A DNA stretch of 64,000 nucleotides from IMG/VR virus record IMGVR_UViG_3300032229_000588, positions 1 through 64,000 of that record. One strand, 5' to 3'. The position numbers and the translations under genes were made by a program. Each line of letters opens with the position of its first letter. The first letter of the stretch is position 1. This DNA comes from a virus. Below are positions 53,049-61,923 of the stretch, one piece after another. Below the pieces are notes generated by a model. It did no database searches and was not told the origin of the DNA. It saw only the letters and a list, made by a program, of their open reading frames with translations.

Positions 53049-53668
53049 TGGACAATTTAAATGATGTTGGGTTTGACCCAAAAGCTTACGACGAAATTTT
53101 AAAACAATTTGAAAAAATTAAATCTGAAGCAGGGATTGAACCTGATGAAGATTATCAAAAAGAACTTGAAGATTTATTAGGAATTGGATTTGATGAGTTG
53201 GAGGAAGAGATTTATCATAATGCAATGTCTAAAACAGTTCATGTAGAAACGACTCATCCTGATGCGGTTTTTCCAAAATATGCCTACCCATCAGATTCAG
53301 GATTTGATTTACATTCCACTGAAGATTTATCAGTTGGTCCATTCGGTCGAATCTTAGTTCCAACAGGTATTAAAATATCTTTCCCTGAAAACCACGAAAT
53401 TCAAGTTAGACCTAAAAGTGGGTTGGCAATTAAACAAGGATTAACCGTTCTTAACACACCAGGAACTGTTGACCAAGGATATACAGGTGAAATACAAGTA
53501 ATTGTTTTTAACACAAACAACTATACTGTAATGATACCAAAAGGTATGAAAATTGCTCAAGCGGTATTATGTCCCGTTATAAACGGAAAATACGTAAGAT
53601 TTGAGTCTGTTGAGTCTTTAGATGAAAAAGACAGAGGTGATAATGGTTTTGGTAGTACAGGAATATGA
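53048..53668 (+). CDS. dut: dUTPase with N-terminal extension
   Basis: 206 residues. Residues about 65-206 form a trimeric dUTPase: motif I SDSGFDLHS, motif II PTGIKISFPE, motif III RPKSGLAIKQGLTVLN, motif IV GTVDQGYTGEIQVIVFN with the conserved Tyr, and motif V RGDNGFGSTG at the C-terminus (196-205). It hydrolyses dUTP to dUMP and pyrophosphate, lowering uracil incorporation. The first 60 residues are an acidic helical extension (DVGFDPKAYDEILKQFEKIK) not needed for the fold; typical single-domain dUTPases are about 140-150 residues. The gene shares one base with the exonuclease gene and overlaps the small gene downstream (ATGA). Confidence 0.92.
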   Translation: MDNLNDVGFDPKAYDEILKQFEKIKSEAGIEPDEDYQKELEDLLGIGFDELEEEIYHNAMSKTVHVETTHPDAVFPKYAYPSDSGFDLHSTEDLSVGPFGRILVPTGIKISFPENHEIQVRPKSGLAIKQGLTVLNTPGTVDQGYTGEIQVIVFNTNNYTVMIPKGMKIAQAVLCPVINGKYVRFESVESLDEKDRGDNGFGSTGI

Positions 53669-53814
53669 GTACAAAAGAAAAATTAGAAAAGGAATTAAAT
53701 AAGGTTAAACAACAATTAGTGATGAAAGATGCTAATGATGGTTGGTGGAATCTTTACATGGAAGAACGGAAAAGTTTTTTAGAAAAATTAATTAAAGAAT
53801 TAGATAACAAATGA
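53665..53814 (+). CDS. Tiny coiled-coil protein between dUTPase and GT
   Basis: 49 residues, ATG at 53665 overlapping the dUTPase stop (ATGA) and stop overlapping the next start (ATGA), so the reading frame is held on both sides by coupled overlaps, which argues that it is real. It is a short charged helix (STKEKLEKELNKVKQQLVMK) followed by WWNLYMEERKSFLEKLIKEL, consistent with a coiled coil or helical hairpin. It has no recognised family. It may bridge or stabilise partners, but no function can be assigned. Confidence 0.68.
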   Translation: MSTKEKLEKELNKVKQQLVMKDANDGWWNLYMEERKSFLEKLIKELDNK

Positions 53815-55451
53815 TTACAGTAGGATATTCAACAAGAGAACATAACCCCCAATTTATCGAGTACTTAAAGAAAAGTTCGGGGTTTAAAAAAATAGAAGTT
53901 ATTGAAAAGATTAATAACGGAGAAAAATCATTATCTGAGGTCTATAACGAAATTCTTGCAGAATCCACAACTGACATAGTTGTTCTTTGTCACGACGACA
54001 TTTATTTCGACACATCAAGTTGGTTTCACAAAATAAGAACTCACTTTGAAAAAAGTGATTTTGGTATCTTGGGTGTTGCGGGTACAACCAATATGTCTGA
54101 AACTGGTAGATGGTGGGAAACCAATCGTAGAAAAGACATGATTGGTATTGTTAATCATGAAAGTGGTGGAAAGAAATGGACTTCAAAATATTCTGAAGAC
54201 CACGGTAAGTCAATCAGACAAACAGTTATTGTTGATGGTTTATTCATCGCATTGAGTAAATCAAGAATCAAACACAATTTTGACGAAGAGTTTAAAGGGT
54301 TCCACTTTTACGACATTGCTTTTTGTTTTAAAAACCATTTAGAAGGTGTAAAAATTGGTGTAATCAGTAACATTAGAATCACTCACAAATCTATTGGTCA
54401 AACTAACGAACAGTGGGAAGAAAACAGAGAGTTTTTTGTTCAAAAATATAAAGACAACTTACCGTCAAAAATACCGTTTGACCCAAATAGAAGATTGAAG
54501 GTTTTATTATCTTGCATTTCATTTAGAAACTTTACAGGGTCTGAGTTGTATGTTTTTGAGTTAGCCAAATCATTACTTAAATTAAACTGCAGTGTTACCG
54601 TCCTTTCACAAATTGGCGGTCCTTTAACTGACATGGCTAAGAAACTTGGTATTAAATGTGTTTCATTTGAAAACGCACCAGGTTTTAAGATTGGAGATGG
54701 TCAATGGGGAATGAATACACCTGAAGGATTTAAACCTTCAGTTCAAAACATGTTGTATAGAATTTCTGAAGTTGATTACGATATCGTCCACATACAACAC
54801 AAACCAGTTGCCGAGAGAGTTTTAAGTATGTATCCTGAATTAGATAAGATTTGTACTATCCACTCTGAGGTAATGTCAAGAGATTTGGAAAATCCTGTTT
54901 TGGACCCAACAATTAAAAAATACATTGCAATCAGACCTGAAATTAAAGAACACATGATTAATAATTTTGAGGTTCCTGAAGAGATGATTGAGGTAATCTA
55001 TAATCCTGTAGATAATGAAAAGTTCAAATCAAAATCATTACCATCTGAAAACTATGTTTTGTTTGTTGGTACCATTGATTACCTAAGAAAAGAATCAATT
55101 TTGGATTTGATTGAATACACAAGAGAGATTGGAAAAGAGTTGTGGTTAGTAGGTGAAGACAATGGTAATTATTTACAAAATGTGTTACTTGAAAGTCATG
55201 TTAAGCATTTTCCAGCAACTTGGAATGTTGAAAATTACATTTCTAAATCATATGAAACCGCGGGTATCCAATTAGGTAGAACAACTATCGAAAGTTGGTT
55301 GTGTGGTAAACCAAGTTGGATTTATAAAGTTGATGCTGGTGGATTTATCCTTTCAAAAGAAAGACACGAACCACCAACTGATATTGAGAAGTATTATGCT
55401 ATGAACGTAGCTCAACAGATAAAAGACGAGTATCTTAAAATCCTATCATAA
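53811..55451 (+). CDS. Bifunctional GT2-like + GT4-like glycosyltransferase
   Basis: 546 residues in two domains. Residues 1-220 form a GT-A domain: MITVGYSTREHNPQFIEYLK opening, VVLCHDDIYFDTSS (58-70) with the metal-binding HDD, and a GVAGTTNMSETGRWWETNRR segment with the acceptor loop. Residues about 229-546 form a GT-B domain: KVLLSCISFRNFTGSELYVF, IEVIYNPVDNEKFKSKSLP, VLFVGTIDYLRKESILDLIE and GRTTIESWLCGKPSWIYKVD. Both halves should transfer sugars, so one chain may add two consecutive residues. It overlaps neighbours by four and one bases. Confidence 0.82.
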   Translation: MITVGYSTREHNPQFIEYLKKSSGFKKIEVIEKINNGEKSLSEVYNEILAESTTDIVVLCHDDIYFDTSSWFHKIRTHFEKSDFGILGVAGTTNMSETGRWWETNRRKDMIGIVNHESGGKKWTSKYSEDHGKSIRQTVIVDGLFIALSKSRIKHNFDEEFKGFHFYDIAFCFKNHLEGVKIGVISNIRITHKSIGQTNEQWEENREFFVQKYKDNLPSKIPFDPNRRLKVLLSCISFRNFTGSELYVFELAKSLLKLNCSVTVLSQIGGPLTDMAKKLGIKCVSFENAPGFKIGDGQWGMNTPEGFKPSVQNMLYRISEVDYDIVHIQHKPVAERVLSMYPELDKICTIHSEVMSRDLENPVLDPTIKKYIAIRPEIKEHMINNFEVPEEMIEVIYNPVDNEKFKSKSLPSENYVLFVGTIDYLRKESILDLIEYTREIGKELWLVGEDNGNYLQNVLLESHVKHFPATWNVENYISKSYETAGIQLGRTTIESWLCGKPSWIYKVDAGGFILSKERHEPPTDIEKYYAMNVAQQIKDEYLKILS

Positions 55452-56608
55452 TGAAAATTGGTATAGTCGATACCAACATTACTGGTCTATCTTTTGGTTT
55501 ATTATGTGAAAAAAATGGATACGAGGTTTTGTTCTCCAACAAGGACGAAAACTTCGTATTCAATTTAAACCAAAGAGTTTGTATTACAAACGAACCCCTA
55601 ATTCAAAGTTTATTATTTGATTGTCCAAAGTTTAGTGCAACCACAAGCGTATTAGATGTTATTAAAGAATCTGATATTGTTTTTGTCTTTTCTGAAACAC
55701 CAATAAATTTAGAGGGTAATTACGACACAACGGAAGTCTTCAACATCATCACAAACTTTTATAGTTTATCGTCTCAAGACGTAGTTCTGTATGAGAAGAA
55801 GTTGGTTATTTGTTCCACCACTAACCCTGGTGAAGTTGAACAAATTCAATCAAGACTAAACATGTTTAATGTTCAAGTCGCATATAACCCCATGTTTGTT
55901 GAAACGGGAGAGGTTGTAAAAAACCTACAAGAATCTGACATGGTTTTAATTGGTACAGAACACCAAGAATTATCAAACGAATTGATAAACATTCACACAA
56001 GAATAAAGAAGGTAACTATAAACGCTTACGTGATGTCATATAAAGCATCTGAAATTGTTAAAGTAGGTATTAACTCATTTTTGTGTTCAAAAATTAACCA
56101 AGCCAATATGATTGGTCAAATTGCAATTAAATCAGGTATCGAATCAGAAATCGGCATGATTTTAACTGCAATAGGTGGGGTTGATGGAATCGGTAAAAAA
56201 CATATGTCTTACGGATTTGGGTTTGGTGGTCCATCAATTAATAGTGATAATAAAGCAATCAAACACTATTCTGAAAGTATTGGAGTTGAAACTAACTTAC
56301 TAACATCAATTAATGAATTTAATAAATCACAATTAAAGTTCATTAAAGATTATTATATTCAACAAAATCCAACAGGTGAACAACCATTCGTTTTTAACTA
56401 TATAACGTATAAAAATAACGTTAATGTATTAGAAGAGTCCCAACCATTTCAATTATGTGTTGATTTATTAGACGATGGATATAACGTGAATGTTATTGAA
56501 AAACCTGAAATTATTTCACAATTAAATGATTTATCTGAAAAATATAACGGTAGATTAAGATTTTATAAACAAGGTACAAAACCTGAAGGAATACTAATTA
56601 AACTATAA
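55451..56608 (+). CDS. Degenerate UDP-glucose/GDP-mannose dehydrogenase-like protein
   Basis: 385 residues with the domain order of UDP-glucose/GDP-mannose dehydrogenases: a Rossmann-like front (MKIGIVDTNITGLSFG), a central VICSTTNPGEVEQIQSRL (pocket strand), YNPMFVETGEVVKNLQESDM, a helical middle with IVKVGINSFLCSKINQANM, and a YGFGFGGPSINSDNKAIKHY segment. In active enzymes this last motif is GFGFGGxCFPKD with the catalytic Cys; here it is GGPSINSD, so the Cys is lost, and the N-terminal Gly-rich nucleotide motif is also eroded. I therefore expect no dehydrogenase activity; it may act as a binding or regulatory subunit. It shares its first base with the previous stop. Confidence 0.72.
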   Translation: MKIGIVDTNITGLSFGLLCEKNGYEVLFSNKDENFVFNLNQRVCITNEPLIQSLLFDCPKFSATTSVLDVIKESDIVFVFSETPINLEGNYDTTEVFNIITNFYSLSSQDVVLYEKKLVICSTTNPGEVEQIQSRLNMFNVQVAYNPMFVETGEVVKNLQESDMVLIGTEHQELSNELINIHTRIKKVTINAYVMSYKASEIVKVGINSFLCSKINQANMIGQIAIKSGIESEIGMILTAIGGVDGIGKKHMSYGFGFGGPSINSDNKAIKHYSESIGVETNLLTSINEFNKSQLKFIKDYYIQQNPTGEQPFVFNYITYKNNVNVLEESQPFQLCVDLLDDGYNVNVIEKPEIISQLNDLSEKYNGRLRFYKQGTKPEGILIKL

Positions 56609-57321
56609 TGGTAATACTAACAACAACATACAATTGCGAAAACTTTGTAGAGAAATCACTCGTGTCAATTATGACACAAAGATTCGGAGATTTCAAATGT
56701 TATATCACAGATGATTTATCTACTGATAATACGGTGGAGGTAATCAAAAAAACAATAAGTGGTGATGATAGATTTGTATTAATCGAAAATAAAACCAAAA
56801 TGTATCAACCAGGAAATTACGACCAAGTAATTCGTGGTTTAAACATTCCCGATGATGAAATATGTGTTGAGGTTGATGGTGACGATTGGTTACCAAACTC
56901 AAATGTTTTTGGTTTAATTAATGAAACTTATTCTGACCCTAATGTTTGGATGACAAGTGGTTCTTTCAAATACAGTAACGGAGCACAAGGATTTTCAACC
57001 GCCCCAACAAGTTTTAGTAATATAAGAAAACAAGGATTTACCCTATCTCATTTAAGGACTTGGAAGTCTTGGTTGTGGAAAAAAATCAAAGAAGAAGACT
57101 TAAAAGACTCAGATAATAACTATTGGAGTGTGGCGGGTGACTTAGCATTTATGTTCCCAATGTTTGAAATGTCAGGTGAAAAACACTATAGACATATACC
57201 AACAATAACTTACATTTACAACGAAACTAATCCTTTGAATGACCATAAAGTTAACATGCCTAAAGTAAATTCAACGGTTAGTATAATTAGAAATAAACAA
57301 CCATACGAATTATTATCATGA
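56608..57321 (+). CDS. GT2-family glycosyltransferase
   Basis: 237 residues. The start MVILTTTYNCENFVEKSLVS and YITDDLSTDNTVEVI (D-D-x-S-T-D motif, about 32-46) are classical GT2, with EVDGDDWLPNSN (about 89-100) as the DxD nucleotide-sugar site. Later, WMTSGSFKYSNGAQGFSTAP and NNYWSVAGDLAFMFPMFEM form the acceptor side. It shares its start base with the previous gene and overlaps the next by four bases. The sugar transferred is unknown. Confidence 0.85.
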   Translation: MVILTTTYNCENFVEKSLVSIMTQRFGDFKCYITDDLSTDNTVEVIKKTISGDDRFVLIENKTKMYQPGNYDQVIRGLNIPDDEICVEVDGDDWLPNSNVFGLINETYSDPNVWMTSGSFKYSNGAQGFSTAPTSFSNIRKQGFTLSHLRTWKSWLWKKIKEEDLKDSDNNYWSVAGDLAFMFPMFEMSGEKHYRHIPTITYIYNETNPLNDHKVNMPKVNSTVSIIRNKQPYELLS

Positions 57322-57968
57322 GTTTTGATTCAAGCATTGAAAACAGAATTAAACATTATAATGAAACCAATCCAATTAAAAACATCCTACACATAGGTGC
57401 ATGTTTAGGTGAGGAAGTTTCATTTTACGAACAATTCAACCCAAATGTAGTTTATTGGTTCGAACCAAATCCAAAACTACTCACAAGATTAACAGAAAAT
57501 GTACAAGGTAAATCATTTACCAACATCGTGTTTCCATACGCGGTAAGTAATAAAAAAGGAACCGCCAATTTCAACATCATTGAAAATAGGGACGGTTCAA
57601 ATCCTGGATGTTCATCTCTTCAAGATTTAAAATTACATTCAGAATTATATCCCGATATTAAAAAAGTTGACACTTGTGTTGTAGAAACAATCAATGTTGA
57701 TGAATTCCTTTTGGAAAATAAACTTGAAACACAATTTGATTTAGTGAGTCTTGATACACAAGGTCACGATTTTGAAATTTTAACTTCAAGTGATTTTATA
57801 TTAAACGCTAAATTGATAGTTATTGAAACCGCATCAATTGAGTTATATGAAGGTCAACAAACTGATACTAAGATTGAAGAGTTCCTGATGACCAAAGGTT
57901 TCATTAAGGATTATTATCACGCCTTCCATAATGTTTGGGGTGATACTTTATTTGTAAAACAAGATTAA
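57318..57968 (+). CDS. FkbM-family methyltransferase
   Basis: 216 residues of the FkbM fold. The SAM pocket begins NILHIGACLGEEVSFYEQFN (about 20-39), followed by VYWFEPNPKLLTRLTENVQG and VFPYAVSNKKGTANFNI, with FDLVSLDTQGHDFEILTSSD (about 133-152) as the D-x-x-G/DxEG-like motif IV. FkbM enzymes O-methylate sugar hydroxyls in glycans or natural products, so a methylated sugar in the product is likely. It overlaps the GT2 gene upstream by four bases and is two bases from the fucosyltransferase-like gene downstream. Confidence 0.82.
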   Translation: MSFDSSIENRIKHYNETNPIKNILHIGACLGEEVSFYEQFNPNVVYWFEPNPKLLTRLTENVQGKSFTNIVFPYAVSNKKGTANFNIIENRDGSNPGCSSLQDLKLHSELYPDIKKVDTCVVETINVDEFLLENKLETQFDLVSLDTQGHDFEILTSSDFILNAKLIVIETASIELYEGQQTDTKIEEFLMTKGFIKDYYHAFHNVWGDTLFVKQD

Positions 57969-57969
57969 T

Positions 57970-58779
57970 ATGATTTCAGCACATTTGATGGGTGGTTTAG
58001 GTAATCAATTATTTGAAGCCGCTCATGCCCTAGCACAAGGATGGAAACATAATAGAGAAGTTAAATTTTTTCCTGATTCATGGACACCTGGTCAAGGACG
58101 AAATGCTAGAAATTATGTAGATAACGTTTTTAGAAATTTGGAGTTTTCGGAAAATTTAGAAGGGTTTACTCACGTATATGAGGGACCTTTTGAATATTCT
58201 GAAGTTCATCCATTAGATACCAATACATCTTTTCACGGATACTTTCAAAGTTCAAAAAATTGGTTTGGATATGATGACAAGATTAGAGACACTTTTGAAC
58301 CTTCAATTGAGTTTACTAAAAAGATGTATGAAAAATATCCCCAACTTTTAAAACCAAATACATTATCTCTTCACGTAAGACGAAGTGAATATCTTCAGTT
58401 TCCTGAGATTCACCCAACAATTACTTTAGAATATATTCAAGAGGCACTCAAACTTATTGGTGAGTATTCCACAGTATTTGTGTTCAGTGATGACCACGAT
58501 TTTGTAAAAGAAAACCTTAATTTCCCTGACGTAGTTTATGTAAATGAGACTGAAGACTGGGAAGAATTATGGTTAATGGGATTGTGTAATAACCACATCA
58601 TTTCAAATTCAACATTCTCTTGGTGGGGAGTGTTTTTAAATCAAGATAAAAATAAAAAAGTAGTCGCACCTTCAACTTGGTTTGGACCTAAAGGACCAAA
58701 TGCTAAAGATATTTACGAACCATATTGGTTAGTAGTTCCAACAAAGTGGGAAGAGGGTGGATTAATCAAACCAATATAA
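57970..58779 (+). CDS. Alpha-1,2-fucosyltransferase-like protein (GT11)
   Basis: 269 residues with GT11 motifs: GGLGNQLFEAAHALAQG (8-24), SFHGYFQSSKNWFGYDDKI (about 87-105), LSLHVRRSEYL (132-142), and NNHIISNSTFSWWGVFLN (about 212-229), in which the HxRR-x-E and S-x-F-S-W-W segments bind GDP-fucose and position catalysis. Known family members transfer L-fucose to terminal galactose. It is next to a GT10-like gene, so successive fucose (or similar L-sugar) additions are likely. Enzyme presence in a phage is uncommon. Confidence 0.87.
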   Translation: MISAHLMGGLGNQLFEAAHALAQGWKHNREVKFFPDSWTPGQGRNARNYVDNVFRNLEFSENLEGFTHVYEGPFEYSEVHPLDTNTSFHGYFQSSKNWFGYDDKIRDTFEPSIEFTKKMYEKYPQLLKPNTLSLHVRRSEYLQFPEIHPTITLEYIQEALKLIGEYSTVFVFSDDHDFVKENLNFPDVVYVNETEDWEELWLMGLCNNHIISNSTFSWWGVFLNQDKNKKVVAPSTWFGPKGPNAKDIYEPYWLVVPTKWEEGGLIKPI

Positions 58780-58781
58780 TC

Positions 58782-59615
58782 ATGGAAAAACAAAAAATCA
58801 GAAAAGTATCGGATTGGTGGGGTGAATACGATTGTTCATCTAACCGTAACATGCCAAAGTATCTACAATGGCTATCAAGAGACACACAAGACCCTTACAC
58901 AGTAAGTGTTTATGTTGATAACTACATTAAAGATGTTGGTTTCAACGACCCATCAAGAGAAAAAATTGGTTGGTTGTTAGAATCGCCACAAATGAATGAA
59001 GGTACCATTAAGTATCTTGTAGATAATTTGGAAATGACAAGAGAACATTACAAATGTATCTTTACTTGTATGGATAGTTTAATTGAACTTGGTGCTCCAT
59101 TTACTTACACTATTTCTAACGCAGCTCCTTGGATTTGGGAAAGAAATAGAATGATTTATCCAAAGACTAAATTGGTGAGTATGATTGCGTCTAACAAAGG
59201 TTGGTTACGTGGTCACCAAAACAGATTAGAGTGGGTTGAAAAATTAAAAGATAAAGTTGATTTGTTTGGTACTGGTAGACCTCACCAACTTAATGATAAA
59301 GAAGATGGTTTAAGAGATTATATGTTCTCTGTTTCAATTGAAAACGATGACTCTGATGGATACTTCACGGAAAAATTGACGGACAACTTTGTAATGGGTA
59401 CCGTACCAGTTTATTGGGGTTCAAGAAAAGTTGTTGAAAGATACTTTGACCCTGCGGGTGTTATCTTCTTGGAGGACGACCCAGATTTATCAACATTAAC
59501 TCCTGAAAAATATCAATCAATGATGCCCGCTATTGAACGTAATTTTAAAATTGCAATGGAAATGGGGACATCAGAAGATTATATGTGGGAACATTATTTA
59601 AAAAACTTATTTTAA
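58782..59615 (+). CDS. Alpha-1,3-fucosyltransferase-like protein (GT10)
   Basis: 277 residues from ATG 58782, two bases after the GT11 stop; an upstream in-frame start inside that gene was rejected. The C-terminal catalytic half has the GT10 signature SIENDDSDGYFTEKLTDNF (about 188-206) followed by VMGTVPVYWGSRKVVERYFD, in which the conserved FxxEN/YxTEK motif holds GDP-fucose. The N-terminal half (SREKIGWLLESPQMNEGTIK; WIWERNRMIYPKTKLVSMIA) supplies acceptor recognition. It forms a fucosyltransferase pair with the upstream gene. Confidence 0.87.
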   Translation: MEKQKIRKVSDWWGEYDCSSNRNMPKYLQWLSRDTQDPYTVSVYVDNYIKDVGFNDPSREKIGWLLESPQMNEGTIKYLVDNLEMTREHYKCIFTCMDSLIELGAPFTYTISNAAPWIWERNRMIYPKTKLVSMIASNKGWLRGHQNRLEWVEKLKDKVDLFGTGRPHQLNDKEDGLRDYMFSVSIENDDSDGYFTEKLTDNFVMGTVPVYWGSRKVVERYFDPAGVIFLEDDPDLSTLTPEKYQSMMPAIERNFKIAMEMGTSEDYMWEHYLKNLF

Positions 59616-59616
59616 T

Positions 59617-60426
59617 ATGAAATATCTTGTATTAGGTTCTGCAGGACAAGTTGGAGCAGAACTTTGTAAATTTTTAAGAAACGAAAATCACGAGGTAGTT
59701 GAATTCGATATTGCATCAGATGACTCACAAGATTTAAGAATACCTAACGTAATTGATAATTTGGTTGAGGAGTCTGATTTTGTCATGTTCTTGGCGTTTG
59801 ATGTTGGGGGTTCAAGGTATTTGAAAAAATACCAACACACTTATGAGTTTATTGAAAACAACACCAAGTTAACTCTTTATACTTTTGAAAGTTTGAGAAA
59901 ACATAATAAACCATTTATTTTTGCGTCCTCACAGATGGCAAATATGTCTTACTCACCATACGGTATTTGTAAATCATTAGGTGAAGTTTATACGAAAGCG
60001 TTAAATGGATTAACAGTTAAGTTTTGGAACGTATATGGTCCTGAACACGATTTAGAAAAATCTCACGTAATTACTGACTTTATCTTAAAGGCTAAGGAAG
60101 GTAAGATTGAAATGTTAACAGATGGTAAAGAAGAAAGACAATTTTTACATGCGGAAGATTGTTCGCGATGTCTCTTAACATTATCGGAAAAATATGATGA
60201 GATTGACCGTGAATCAAATTTACACATTACCAATTTTGGTTGGAATACAATTTTAGAAGTTGCACAAATTATTCAAGAATTCATTCCTTGTGAAATTATT
60301 CCTTCGACAGAAATTGACACAGTACAATTAAATAAAAGAAATGAACCTGATACATATATCTTGAATTTTTGGAAACCCGAAATTTCATTAAAAGACGGGA
60401 TTGAAAAAATTATCAAAGAAATTTAA
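59617..60426 (+). CDS. NAD-dependent sugar epimerase/dehydratase-like SDR
   Basis: 269 residues of the extended SDR class. Nucleotide motif VLGSAGQVGAELCKFL (5-20), catalytic YSPYGICKSLG with Tyr115 and Lys119, and IFASSQMANMS for the Ser side. Then VKFWNVYGPEH and a FLHAEDCSRCLL segment in the C-terminal substrate part. Length suits GDP-sugar or dTDP-sugar epimerases/reductases. Within this operon it could complete GDP-fucose or a related sugar (GDP-L-fucose synthase-like) or act on a different nucleotide sugar; I cannot tell from sequence alone. Two bases separate it from neighbours. Confidence 0.8.
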   Translation: MKYLVLGSAGQVGAELCKFLRNENHEVVEFDIASDDSQDLRIPNVIDNLVEESDFVMFLAFDVGGSRYLKKYQHTYEFIENNTKLTLYTFESLRKHNKPFIFASSQMANMSYSPYGICKSLGEVYTKALNGLTVKFWNVYGPEHDLEKSHVITDFILKAKEGKIEMLTDGKEERQFLHAEDCSRCLLTLSEKYDEIDRESNLHITNFGWNTILEVAQIIQEFIPCEIIPSTEIDTVQLNKRNEPDTYILNFWKPEISLKDGIEKIIKEI

Positions 60427-60428
60427 TT

Positions 60429-61037
60429 ATGGAAAAGTACCTTATTGAATTAATGAACCGTACTTTAAAAACTGTTAATGATGGTGAAACCCAACATTTT
60501 GAACACGTTTTAACATTCTTTTCAATTGCACTTCAGATGAAGACAAAAAAGATTTTAGAACTTGGTGTAAGAAATGGTGGGTCAAGTTATCCATTCTTGG
60601 TTGCTTGTAAAGTACTTGGAGGTCATTTAACCTCAGTTGATATAAATAATAGTGTTTGGAAAGCACCCGAAGATTTAGCACAATACCAAACTTTTATTCA
60701 ATCAGATGCAATTGAGTTCTTAACAAATAATAATGAAAAATACGATTTAATATATGTTGATGATTGGCATAGTTATCCTCACGTTAAAAAAGAACTTGAA
60801 CAAATTGACCGAGTAAGTGATGAAAACACCATCATATTATTACATGATTTGATGGGACAAAGTTGTCACCCGCATTATTACAATCCTTTATACTCAAAAG
60901 AAAGTACAGAGTGGGGACTAGGTGGTCCATACAGAGCGGTGAATGAATTAGACAAAAGTAAATGGGAGTGGATGACTATTCCAATAAATCACGGGTTAAC
61001 CATTTTAAGAAAAAAGGGGAACGTAATAACAACTTAA
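60429..61037 (+). CDS. Class I SAM-dependent methyltransferase (Methyltransf_24-like)
   Basis: 202 residues. The SAM motif KILELGVRNGGSSYPFLVAC (about 38-57) is followed by GGHLTSVDINNSVW and YDLIYVDDWHSYPHVKKELE, with the DDWHSYxHV core that marks the Methyltransf_24 / cephalosporin-hydroxylase-like group often found in glycan clusters. A later HDLMGQSCHPHYYNPLYSKE block fits the same family. It probably modifies a sugar or lipid carrier in the pathway. Start is two bases after the SDR stop. Confidence 0.78.
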   Translation: MEKYLIELMNRTLKTVNDGETQHFEHVLTFFSIALQMKTKKILELGVRNGGSSYPFLVACKVLGGHLTSVDINNSVWKAPEDLAQYQTFIQSDAIEFLTNNNEKYDLIYVDDWHSYPHVKKELEQIDRVSDENTIILLHDLMGQSCHPHYYNPLYSKESTEWGLGGPYRAVNELDKSKWEWMTIPINHGLTILRKKGNVITT

Positions 61038-61040
61038 TTA

Positions 61041-61910
61041 ATGGAATTTACTGATTTTTTATCACCATATTACGATTTTTATAACACTGAAACCAAATTA
61101 TATACTAATAAACGAGGTGCTGGTTTATACGCGGTTTTAAATTGGATGGTGAGAGCAATTTGTCTTTTGGAATTAAAGGGGGATAAAGTTGAAAAGATTG
61201 AAATGTTCCTTAACGAATATGCGAGTAACGTAGAGATATTTAATTCATTGTTTGACATTTCTCCCCAAGAAATTAAATTACCTGAACTAACGGAATCTGA
61301 AAAATTAGACTTTTTAAAAGTTAGTCATTATTCAAATACAGGATTATCTGAAAACCCTAAATATCTAAATTTAGAGATAACCAATCAAATAATTTCAAAG
61401 TTTTTTAATCCAAAACAAGAAGTTTTGGATTGGTACAATATTTTTATTAACCACATTGGTTGTGATGTAAATGACATTATTTTTATTTGGGCTAGAAGAA
61501 CAGATAAATCTTCAGAATCAAAAATACCATCAGTTGATGAATATTTAAGACTATTATCCACAATAGATTGTGGAAATAAAAAAGTTTTAATTCAAACTGA
61601 TGACCATTCAGTTCTTGAGGAATTTAATTCTAAAAATTTATCATTTTACACATTATCACAAATACCTTTACCTAAAGATAAGGACAAACCATTTCATGTT
61701 GATTTATGGTTGGTGTCAGATGAAGATTTTAAAAAAATGTATGGTATAACAAAAATAGACCATTTGAGACAAATGGTTGCACTTTCATTAATTGCTAAAA
61801 ACGCACATAAATCAATAATATATCCAGGTAATCCAACAACTTTTATTCCATTATTTAAAGGTTCGTTTGATGACTGTATTTTATATAAAGATGATATAAA
61901 TTTATTTTAA
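61041..61910 (+). CDS. Putative GT23-like (NodZ/FUT8-type) glycosyltransferase
   Basis: 289 residues. The N-terminal part (FYNTETKLYTNKRGAGLYAV) describes a helical acceptor domain. Residues about 155-180 give IIFIWARRTDKSSESKIPSV then DEYLRLLSTIDC, matching the H-x-R-R-x-D-K...E-E-Y motif of alpha-1,6-fucosyltransferases (GT23), with the first His replaced by Ala-type residues; KKVLIQTDDHSVLEEF (about 190-205) follows. Given GT11 and GT10 relatives just upstream, a third L-fucosyl-type donor enzyme is attractive, but identity is too weak to be firm. An unrelated sugar-binding protein remains possible. Confidence 0.5.
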   Translation: MEFTDFLSPYYDFYNTETKLYTNKRGAGLYAVLNWMVRAICLLELKGDKVEKIEMFLNEYASNVEIFNSLFDISPQEIKLPELTESEKLDFLKVSHYSNTGLSENPKYLNLEITNQIISKFFNPKQEVLDWYNIFINHIGCDVNDIIFIWARRTDKSSESKIPSVDEYLRLLSTIDCGNKKVLIQTDDHSVLEEFNSKNLSFYTLSQIPLPKDKDKPFHVDLWLVSDEDFKKMYGITKIDHLRQMVALSLIAKNAHKSIIYPGNPTTFIPLFKGSFDDCILYKDDINLF

Positions 61911-61923
61911 AACAAACACAAAT

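Noticed and set aside
58725-58781. Longer start for the GT10 gene
   Set aside because: It overlaps the GT11 coding region and adds a peptide with no resemblance to GT10; ATG 58782 is two bases after the GT11 stop.
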